Origin: Pseudomonadota bacterium
GTDB lineage: Bacteria; Pseudomonadota; Alphaproteobacteria; Acetobacterales; Acetobacteraceae
NCBI GenBank assembly: GCA_021815835.1
Contig: JAKAZN010000111.1
Span: 1 to 6,544 of the forward strand
DNA length: 6,544 nt
Reading direction: 5' to 3'
Both the position numbers and the translations under genes were made by a program. Shown here piece by piece: positions 1-5,171 of this stretch (positions are counted from its first letter, which is position 1; every line of letters starts with the position of its first letter). Below the pieces are notes generated by a model that did not search any database, was not told the DNA's origin, and was given only the letters and a program-made list of their open reading frames with translations.

Positions 1-1004
1 GCGGCGATCAGCGTATCGAATTCCTCCACCGTGCCGTCGGAGAAACGAATACGCCGTCCCTCCACCGCCTCGATCCCCTGTTTCACGGCGATGCGGCGAT
101 AGGCGATATCGGTCACCACCGTCGCGTTGGAGGTGGTGTGCACCAGTTCCGCCGGCGGCTTGAAGCCGAGCTTCGTGATGTCGCCATGCGCGAGCCAGGC
201 CAGGAACCGGGTGATGCGCTGGCGGATCGCGCGGGGGATCCAGGGGCGCTGGATCTTCGCCGTGATATCGGTGAAGGCGCGGCCGAACATCAGCTTGGGC
301 AGGATGATCGCCCCCGAGCGCGCCACCAGCACCGTGCGCGCCGACGTGACACACAGATCGGAGGCGATGTCGCAGGCGGAATTGCCGACGCCGATGACGC
401 AGACCCGCTTGCCGACATACGGCTCCGGCTCGCGGTAGTGATGCGAATGCAGGTACTCGCCGCCGAAGGCCGCGAACATCGGCACGTCGAGCGGCGCGCT
501 GAGATGGCCGGTGGCGACGATCACCGCGTCGAAGCGTTCGGTCCCGCCAGGATCGGTGGTCACGTCCCAGGCTGGAGCGCCGGCCCCCGGGACAAGAGCC
601 GGGCGCAGCGCGGTGACGCGGGTGCGGAAGCGGATGCGCGGGGTGACGGCGAAATGGTCCGCGTAGGCCTCCAGATATCGATGCATATCGTAATGGTCGG
701 GAAAGGGCTGGGTGGCGTCGTCGAAATCGAGGTCGCTGAAGCGCGTGACGCCGCGCGAGGTGTTGATGTGCAGGGTGCGATAGGCCGAGGATCGGCCGCT
801 GTCGTTGCCGTACCACCACATGCCGCCGACCCGGCTGCCGAGCTCGAAGACCGTCACGTCGAACCCCGCCGCCAGCAGATATTTGGCCGCGCAGATGCCG
901 GCCGCCCCGGCGCCGATCACCGCCACGCGCGCGGACCCCCGCCGGTGCGGCCCGGAAACGGGCGCGTCGAGGCCGCGCTGGAACACCGATTGGACATCCG
1001 TCAT
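1..1004 (-). CDS. Flavin-containing (class B) monooxygenase, C-terminus cut off by window edge
   Basis: This is an FAD- and NAD(P)H-dependent monooxygenase of the FMO/Baeyer-Villiger superfamily, expected to be cytosolic and to oxygenate a heteroatom or ketone. The 334 residues present begin with an FAD Rossmann motif, GAGAAG at residues 31-36, followed by the family-typical GGMWWY at 60-65. An FMO signature FxGxxxHxxxY lies at 180-190, and the NADPH-binding GVGNSA is at 205-210. The start is ATG at 1004, with GGAG at 1014-1011 six bases upstream; no closer or better-placed start was seen. FMOs of this type are usually about 440-500 residues, so roughly a quarter is missing to the left. The visible part ends at TLIA, just where an ATGY-type motif would be expected. 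It lies 31 bp behind the lipoprotein gene on the same strand and probably shares its transcript. The class assignment is firm but the substrate cannot be read from sequence. Confidence 0.93.
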   Translation of the reverse strand, partial: MTDVQSVFQRGLDAPVSGPHRRGSARVAVIGAGAAGICAAKYLLAAGFDVTVFELGSRVGGMWWYGNDSGRSSAYRTLHINTSRGVTRFSDLDFDDATQPFPDHYDMHRYLEAYADHFAVTPRIRFRTRVTALRPALVPGAGAPAWDVTTDPGGTERFDAVIVATGHLSAPLDVPMFAAFGGEYLHSHHYREPEPYVGKRVCVIGVGNSACDIASDLCVTSARTVLVARSGAIILPKLMFGRAFTDITAKIQRPWIPRAIRQRITRFLAWLAHGDITKLGFKPPAELVHTTSNATVVTDIAYRRIAVKQGIEAVEGRRIRFSDGTVEEFDTLIA

Positions 1005-1035
1005 CGCCGTCTCCGTCGGGGGGACGGGCGGGGTG

Positions 1036-1635
1036 CTACTTGCTGGTAGGCTGGCTTGGCAAGGGTTGCGGCTTCGGGGGCGCGGAATCGGGGTTCAGCG
1101 GCGTGACATAGATCGGCGCCGCGGCGAGGTCGGGCGCTGGTTTCGCGGGTTTGCCGGCGCCACGGGCATCCCCTGGCACCCGGACCGTGTAGTCGGGCAC
1201 GATGCGCGCCTGCTTGCCGGCGATCACCAGCACGTGCAGCCCGATCGGCAGCGCCAGCTTGTCCGTCTGGGTGACGGAAACGAGGTGCCCGTCCGGCTCC
1301 TGGACGATGTATTCCCAGCCCTTGGTGTCGGAAGTGGTCTGCTCGGTCGCGGTGCCGACCAGGCCGCCCACCAGCGAGCCGCCGATCGCACCGAACGCCG
1401 AGGCAAGCCCGCCGCCCGGCGTCTGCGATCCCGCCACCCCGCCCGCCGCCGCGCCGCTGACCGCGCCCACCGTGCCGGTGGGGGTGATCACGACCGCGCG
1501 CGCGCCGACGATGATCCCGCGCTCCACCTTCGCCGCCTGTTGCGCCGCGCCCGCGGCGTAGGTGTCGGGGGAGTAGCTGCGGCTGCACGCGGCGAGCGCG
1601 AGCAGCAGGGGAAGGAGCAGGATGGGGCGGGGCAA
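1036..1635 (-). CDS. SlyB/PcP-like glycine-zipper outer-membrane lipoprotein
   Basis: This is a predicted lipoprotein of 199 residues. A short basic N-terminus and Leu-rich stretch (residues 5-14) lead to a lipobox LAAC with Cys17. Ser18 at +2 fits sorting to the outer membrane. Residues 32-52 resemble the conserved SlyB-type stretch (KVERGIIVGARAVVI). A glycine-rich zipper follows at about 53-95 (GAVSGAAAGGVAG and GAIGGSLVGGLVG), typical of a 2TM glycine-zipper domain. Residues 107-150 form the soluble C-terminal part, and 158-199 is a Pro/Ala/Lys-rich tail. The start is TTG at 1635. Upstream in-frame codons offer no ATG or GTG, GGAA lies upstream at suitable distance, and this start gives an intact signal peptide. 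SlyB-like proteins are linked to envelope integrity; the role here is inferred. A candidate promoter lies at 1666-1694, and the FMO gene follows after 31 bp. Confidence 0.88.
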   Translation of the reverse strand: MPRPILLLPLLLALAACSRSYSPDTYAAGAAQQAAKVERGIIVGARAVVITPTGTVGAVSGAAAGGVAGSQTPGGGLASAFGAIGGSLVGGLVGTATEQTTSDTKGWEYIVQEPDGHLVSVTQTDKLALPIGLHVLVIAGKQARIVPDYTVRVPGDARGAGKPAKPAPDLAAAPIYVTPLNPDSAPPKPQPLPSQPTSK

Positions 1636-1665
1636 GGCGCGGGTTCCGGGGACGATGACCGCCCG

Positions 1666-1694
1666 GAGATAGGGTGGCCTTGTGGCGAAGTCAC
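1666..1694 (-). promoter_or_regulatory. Candidate sigma70-type promoter for the lipoprotein-FMO transcript
   Basis: Read on the minus strand, GTGACT (1694-1689) and TATCTC (1671-1666) are separated by exactly 17 bases. They match the -35 consensus at 4 of 6 positions and the -10 at 3 of 6. Transcription would start near 1659, leaving a leader of about 24 bases before the TTG start. The boxes are weak and chosen by eye, so this is a suggestion based on placement and spacing. Confidence 0.35.
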
Positions 1695-1703
1695 GGCGCG
1701 GTT

Positions 1704-1732
1704 TTGGCGTCCGGCGGGTTCGGCGCTAGCCT
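1704..1732 (+). promoter_or_regulatory. Candidate sigma70-type promoter for the ABM monooxygenase gene
   Basis: TTGGCG (1704-1709) and TAGCCT (1727-1732) are separated by 17 bases and sit about 30 bases before the ATG. A strong ribosome binding site, GGAGG at 1750-1754, lies eight bases upstream of the start. The -10 box is poor (3 of 6 matches). The -35 box lies only nine bases from that of the oppositely oriented candidate promoter, so polymerase binding at the two could interfere. Confidence 0.35.
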
Positions 1733-1762
1733 GCGCGGGTTCGATAATCGGAGGAAGCCCGC

Positions 1763-2065
1763 ATGATCCACGTCCTTGCCATCATCACCGCCAAGCCCGG
1801 CCAGCGGGAGCACATCCTGACCGCCTTCCGCGCCAACATGCCGGCCGTGCACGCCGAGCAGGGCTGCATCGAATACGGCCCCGCGATCGACGCCGAGGGC
1901 ATGGGGGGGTTCCAGACGAAATTCGGCCCCGACACCTTCGTCGTGATCGAGAAATGGGAGAGCAAGGCGGCACTCGCCGCGCACGCCGCCTCCCCGCACA
2001 TGGCCGCCTACGGGGCGAAGACGAAGGAGTGGATCGCGAGCCGGGTGATCCATGTGCTGGAGTAG
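1763..2065 (+). CDS. ABM-domain (YgiN-type) putative quinol monooxygenase
   Basis: This is a complete 100-residue antibiotic-biosynthesis-monooxygenase fold protein (dimeric alpha+beta barrel). Such proteins oxidise quinols or other electron-rich substrates without a metal or flavin cofactor, and many are uncharacterised. The first strand is IHVLAIITAKPGQ (2-14). The turn EQGCIEYGP is at 32-40. The hallmark segment FVVIEKWESKAALAAH runs from 59 to 74, followed by SPHM at 77-80, with His74 and His79 in the usual positions. Length matches the family, which typically spans 95-105 residues. The ATG at 1763 is preceded by GGAGG at 1750-1754. The gene is monocistronic, divergent from the lipoprotein-FMO pair and convergent with the hydrolase gene. 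The family call is secure. Quinol as substrate is a family default, not shown by the sequence. Confidence 0.9.
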   Translation: MIHVLAIITAKPGQREHILTAFRANMPAVHAEQGCIEYGPAIDAEGMGGFQTKFGPDTFVVIEKWESKAALAAHAASPHMAAYGAKTKEWIASRVIHVLE

Positions 2066-2071
2066 CGCGGC

Positions 2072-2119
2072 CTGGTGCTCTGACTCATTCGGATAGATCA
2101 GCATGCGTCAGAGCACTAG
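2072..2119. repeat. Long inverted repeat between convergent genes; possible terminator or dispersed palindromic element
   Basis: Arms 2072-2084 and 2107-2119 are complementary over 13 bases with a single G-T mismatch (core GTGCTCTGAC / GTCAGAGCAC), enclosing a 22-base loop. The element begins seven bases after the ABM stop codon and is followed on the plus strand by a T-rich stretch, 2121-2127. It could therefore end plus-strand transcription, and perhaps minus-strand transcription as well. The large loop and only moderate GC content of the stem are not those of a classic intrinsic terminator. A REP- or MITE-like dispersed element is the alternative. Confidence 0.6.
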
Positions 2120-2176
2120 CTTGATTTTGTGGGCCGATTCAGCCAGCGCCCGGAAGCAGGCGTTGGCATCGGACCA
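2108..2176 (-). other. Open stretch behind the hydrolase stop, possibly a remnant of coding sequence
   Basis: Directly after the hydrolase TAG the same minus-strand frame stays open for 22 codons. It reads a protein-like segment containing DANACFRALAESAHKIK and ends at a TGA inside the right arm of the inverted repeat. There is no start codon or ribosome binding site, so it is not a gene by itself. It may be a decayed 3' end of another gene, or chance openness in high-GC DNA. Confidence 0.2.
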
Positions 2177-3064
2177 CTAGCCGGCGAAGAAATTCCGGAA
2201 TTCCGACAATACCAGGTCGGGCCGATGCTCGGCCGGGTAATGCCCGGTCGGGATCGCCCCGCCGCGGAAATCGGCGAGCCACGGCGCCCACGCCTCCAGC
2301 GGGCGGAAATGCCGCCCTACATGGCTGTTGTCGCCCCACAGCAGCAGCGCCGGACAGCCGATCCGCCGGCGGCCGAAATCGGCGCGGTCCATGTCGAAAT
2401 CGAGCGTCAGGGTGGCGCGGTAATCCTCGCACACCGCGTGGATCTGTTCGGGCGTGGTGCAGCGGATGTACTCCGCCATCGCGCCGGGCGAGAAGATCTC
2501 CAGACCCACGCCCTGCTTGTTCAGCTTGTACTGGATGTAATAATCGAGGTCGGCGCAGATCAGCCGTTCCGGATAGGGTTCCTTCTGGGCGAGGAAGAAC
2601 CAGTGATAGGATTCGCGCGCCCAGCCCAGCGGCGGATTGCTCAACACGTGATGCGTCGGCACGATATCGAGGAACGCGACGCGGGCGACGGCATCGGGAT
2701 GATCGAGCGCCATGCGGAACGCCACGCGCGCGCCGCGATCGTGCCCGGCCACGGCGAAGCGGGGAAAGCCGAGCGCGGCCATCACCTCGATCCCGTCCAG
2801 CGCCATCGCGCGGAAGCTGTAGGCGGCGTGATCGGCCCCGCCCGGGGGCTTCGAACTGTCGCCGTAGCCGCGCAGGTCGATCGCGACCACGGTGAAATCG
2901 CGCGCGAGATCGGGCGCGACCTTGTGCCAGGACACGTGGCTGAGCGGATTGCCGTGCAGCAACAGCAGCGGCGGCCCGGACCCGCCCACCGCGAGGTTGA
3001 TCTCGGCCCCCGAGGTCGCGATGCGGCGATGGGTGAAACCCGCGAGCAGATCGGCGGCACTCAT
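2177..3064 (-). CDS. Alpha/beta hydrolase, fluoroacetate/haloacetate dehalogenase-like
   Basis: This complete 295-residue alpha/beta-hydrolase is of the haloacetate dehalogenase type (family reaction: haloacetate + water to glycolate + halide). HDRGAR at 108-113 gives nucleophile Asp109 and the carboxylate-binding arginines Arg110 and Arg113. Asp133 (FLDIVPT) is the acid and His275 (GHYPAE) the general base. His154-Trp155 (YHWFF) and Tyr215 (CEDYRA) correspond to the fluoride-pocket His/Trp/Tyr of the characterised Rhodopseudomonas enzyme RPA1163. The oxyanion region reads HGNP at 37-40, with Asn39 where that enzyme has an aromatic residue. The ATG at 3064 shares an ATGA with the aldo/keto reductase stop; no Shine-Dalgarno is evident, so it is likely translated by coupling. 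An open frame extends upstream across the reductase gene, but it is antisense-frame shadow and not part of this protein. An epoxide hydrolase or esterase role is less likely given the full dehalogenase residue set. Confidence 0.9.
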   Translation of the reverse strand: MSAADLLAGFTHRRIATSGAEINLAVGGSGPPLLLLHGNPLSHVSWHKVAPDLARDFTVVAIDLRGYGDSSKPPGGADHAAYSFRAMALDGIEVMAALGFPRFAVAGHDRGARVAFRMALDHPDAVARVAFLDIVPTHHVLSNPPLGWARESYHWFFLAQKEPYPERLICADLDYYIQYKLNKQGVGLEIFSPGAMAEYIRCTTPEQIHAVCEDYRATLTLDFDMDRADFGRRRIGCPALLLWGDNSHVGRHFRPLEAWAPWLADFRGGAIPTGHYPAEHRPDLVLSEFRNFFAG

Positions 3065-4008
3065 CGGCTGGCCGCGTCGATGGCAGCGATCGCCGCCGCG
3101 TCCAGCCGGACCTCCGGCGCGGCGACGAGCTCGGCGAGCTGCTCGGGGTTGGTCGCGCTCGCGATCGGCGCGGTGATGGAAGGCCGCGCGATCAGCCAGG
3201 CGAGCGCGACCTGGCCGGGCCTGGCGCCGGTGCGCTCGGCAACCGCATCGAGCGCGGCCAGGGTGCGCAGGCCCTTCGGCGTGAGGTACTTGCCCGCCCG
3301 CGTGCCGCGGGTGCGGCCCGCCATGTCGGCCTCGGAGCGGTATTTGCCGGTCAGGAAGCCGCTGGCGAGGGAATAGTACGGGATCACGCCGATCTGTTCG
3401 CGCAGGCACAAATCTTCCAGCGCGCCCTCGAAGCCGTCGCGTTCCACCAGGTTGTACAGCGGTTGCAGGCTCTCGAAGCGCGGCAGGCCCAGCCTGGCGC
3501 TGGTCGCGAGCGCTTCTTCCAGCCGCGCGGCGGAATAGTTGGACGCGCCGATCGCGCGCACCTTGCCCGATTTGATCAGGTCGGCGAAGGCGCCGAGCGT
3601 TTCCTCGAGCGGCGTGTCCGGATCGTCGCGATGGGCCTGATAGAGGTCGATATAGTCCGTTTGCAAACGTCGCAGCGACGCATCGACCGCCCGCATGATA
3701 TAGGCGCGCGACAGGCCCTTCATGCCCGGCCCCATCTCGATCCCGCATTTGCTGGCGATCACGACGCGATCGCGCCCGCCGCGCGCGGCGAGCCATGCGC
3801 CGATGATGGTCTCCGACTCGCCGCCCGCATTGCCCGGATGGAAGCGGGAATACACATCCGCCGTGTCGATGAAATCGAACCCCGCGGCGACGAAGCCGTC
3901 CAGCAGCCGGAACGACATCGCCTGGTCCGCGGTCCAGCCGAACACATTGGCGCCGAACGCGAGCGGAGCGAGCGTGAGGGCCGAGCGGCCCAGCCTGCGC
4001 TTTTCCAT
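3061..4008 (-). CDS. Aldo/keto reductase
   Basis: This is an NADPH-dependent (beta/alpha)8-barrel oxidoreductase that reduces aldehydes or ketones in the cytosol. The 315-residue protein has the catalytic tetrad Asp48 and Tyr53 (DTADVY), Lys87 (IASKCG) and His126 (LYQAHRDDP). It also has the C-terminal cofactor-phosphate loop IASATNPEQLAE at 282-293. The length and the opening MEKRRLGRS fit the AKR11/AKR12-like bacterial group. The ATG at 4008 is chosen because the protein homology begins there. In-frame ATGs at 4026 and 4083 would add 6 or 25 residues unlike the family and lack a good ribosome binding site; AAGGA lies about ten bases before 4008. Its TGA overlaps the hydrolase start, so the two form a coupled operon. 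It is divergent from the LLM gene across 98 bp. The substrate is unknown. Confidence 0.92.
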   Translation of the reverse strand: MEKRRLGRSALTLAPLAFGANVFGWTADQAMSFRLLDGFVAAGFDFIDTADVYSRFHPGNAGGESETIIGAWLAARGGRDRVVIASKCGIEMGPGMKGLSRAYIMRAVDASLRRLQTDYIDLYQAHRDDPDTPLEETLGAFADLIKSGKVRAIGASNYSAARLEEALATSARLGLPRFESLQPLYNLVERDGFEGALEDLCLREQIGVIPYYSLASGFLTGKYRSEADMAGRTRGTRAGKYLTPKGLRTLAALDAVAERTGARPGQVALAWLIARPSITAPIASATNPEQLAELVAAPEVRLDAAAIAAIDAASR

Positions 4009-4106
4009 TGCCTTGGTTTCCTTCATGTCGGGCCGCGTTGCGCCGCGACCGCTTCCGCCCCAGACTGCCCCGCAAAGCGACATCGAACAAGCGGAGGCAC
4101 GGTCCC
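4009..4106. promoter_or_regulatory. Divergent intergenic region between AKR-hydrolase operon and LLM gene
   Basis: These 98 bases must hold the promoters for both directions. The only firm element is GGAGG at 4093-4097, nine bases before the LLM start codon. I could not pick convincing -35/-10 pairs on either strand. A 6-base ATGTCG/CGACAT inverted match spans much of the region but is short enough to be chance. No regulator gene is present in the window. Confidence 0.45.
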
Positions 4107-5156
4107 ATGGAATTCGGCATCTTCCACGAGTTCCCCGCGCGCGGCGCGGGCGGGGACGCGGATGCCTTCGCGCATGGCTTCGAACTGATCGACGGCGCCG
4201 AACGCTGGGGGCTGGATGTCGCCTGGCTGGCGGAACTGCATTTCGATCCGGAACGATCCGTGGCCTCCGCGCCGCTCTGTCTGGCCGCGGCGGCGGCGGC
4301 GCGGACCGAGCGGCTGAAGATCGGCATCGGCGTGCAGGTGCTGCCGCTGTGTCATCCGCTGCGGCTGGCGGAAGAAACGGCGACGATCGACCAGATCAGC
4401 CGCGGCCGGCTGATCCTGGGCGTGGGCCGCAGCGGCGTGGCGCGCACTTATGAGGCCTATGGCGTGCCCTACGCCGAAAGCCGCGAGCGCTTCGTCGAGG
4501 TGCTGGAGGTTCTGCGCGCCGCCTGGGCCGAGGAAACCCTGTCGCACGAGGGCAAGTATTACCGGTTCGACTCCGTGACGGTCGTGCCGCGCCCGTATCG
4601 CCCGGGCGGCCCGCCGATCCGCGCCGCCGCGACCAGCCCGGGTACGTGTGCCGCGATCGGGCGGCAGGGATTCCCGATCTTCGTCGGCGTCCGCCACGAA
4701 CCGGCGAGCCACCTCGCGCCCATGATCGCCGCCTATCGCGCGGCCTGGCGGGACGCCGGCCATCCCGGCCGGGGCCAGGTCTATCTGCGCTTCCCCGCCT
4801 ATCTGGCCGCCACCGAGGCCCAGGCGCGGGAGGAGGCGGAGGCGAGCCTGATCCACTACTACCGCGCCCAGGGCGCGCTGCTCGCCGATTCCTCCCGCCG
4901 GGCGGGTGTGGCCGAGGCGGCGGAGCGGGCGCGGCAGGCCGAAGTGCTGGGGCGGATGACGTATGAGGAAGCGCGGCGCGGTCTGGTGTTGATCGGCACG
5001 CCGGCCCATGTCGCGGCGCGGCTGCGGGAGGTGCGCGACGAACTGGGGATGGACGGGATTTTGGCCGAGCTCGATTGCGGCGGGCGGGTGCCGCATGAGG
5101 GGGTGCTGCGCGCGCTGCGGTTGTTGTGCGAGGAGGTGCGGCCGGGGGTGGGGTGA
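4107..5156 (+). CDS. LLM-class (luciferase-like) flavin-dependent oxidoreductase
   Basis: This 349-residue protein belongs to the bacterial luciferase-like monooxygenase family, a TIM barrel using reduced FMN (or F420 in some branches) supplied by a partner reductase. Its opening MEFGIFHEFP and WLAELHF at 40-46 align without gaps to luciferase alpha-subunit numbering. QVLPLCHPLRLAEE (77-90) and DQISRGRLILGVGRSG (95-110) are the standard flavin-domain segments. RERFVEVLEVL (126-136) and YRFDSVTVVPRPY (152-164) follow, and the C-terminal helix ends LLCEEVRPGVG. Residue 44, the His44 base of luciferase, is Leu; His45 is kept. The ATG at 4107 is preceded by GGAGG; the reading frame is open further upstream but shows no family similarity there. 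It is divergent from the reductase-hydrolase pair and ends 15 bp from the convergent RNase gene. No flavin reductase gene is visible nearby. Substrate unknown. Confidence 0.92.
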   Translation: MEFGIFHEFPARGAGGDADAFAHGFELIDGAERWGLDVAWLAELHFDPERSVASAPLCLAAAAAARTERLKIGIGVQVLPLCHPLRLAEETATIDQISRGRLILGVGRSGVARTYEAYGVPYAESRERFVEVLEVLRAAWAEETLSHEGKYYRFDSVTVVPRPYRPGGPPIRAAATSPGTCAAIGRQGFPIFVGVRHEPASHLAPMIAAYRAAWRDAGHPGRGQVYLRFPAYLAATEAQAREEAEASLIHYYRAQGALLADSSRRAGVAEAAERARQAEVLGRMTYEEARRGLVLIGTPAHVAARLREVRDELGMDGILAELDCGGRVPHEGVLRALRLLCEEVRPGVG

Positions 5157-5171
5157 GACCGGCCGGAGCGA

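Noticed and set aside
805..2124. Long plus-strand open frame across the FMO, lipoprotein and ABM region
   Set aside because: It runs antisense to two well-supported genes and out of frame with the ABM gene, with an Arg/Gly/Asp-rich composition typical of high-GC shadow frames.
2129..3376. 415-codon plus-strand open frame opposite the hydrolase and reductase
   Set aside because: It is antisense to two genes with complete catalytic residue sets and shows no recognisable domain.
4009..4083. Earlier start for the aldo/keto reductase (ATG at 4083 or 4026)
   Set aside because: The added residues lack family similarity, neither ATG has a good ribosome binding site, and the longer form would occupy most of the divergent promoter region.
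4022..4087. ATGTCG/CGACAT inverted match in the divergent region as an operator
   Set aside because: Six bases with a spacer of about 50 bases is expected by chance and no regulator gene is nearby.
2177..4327. A 716-codon minus-strand open frame that would fuse an N-terminal extension to the hydrolase
   Set aside because: The upstream part lies in another frame across the aldo/keto reductase gene and reads as Arg/Ala-rich low-complexity shadow. The real hydrolase starts at the ATG at 3064.
5157..5171. CCGGCCGG palindrome between the LLM and RNase stops as a terminator
   Set aside because: It is too short, with no loop or T-run, and such palindromes are common in DNA this GC-rich.
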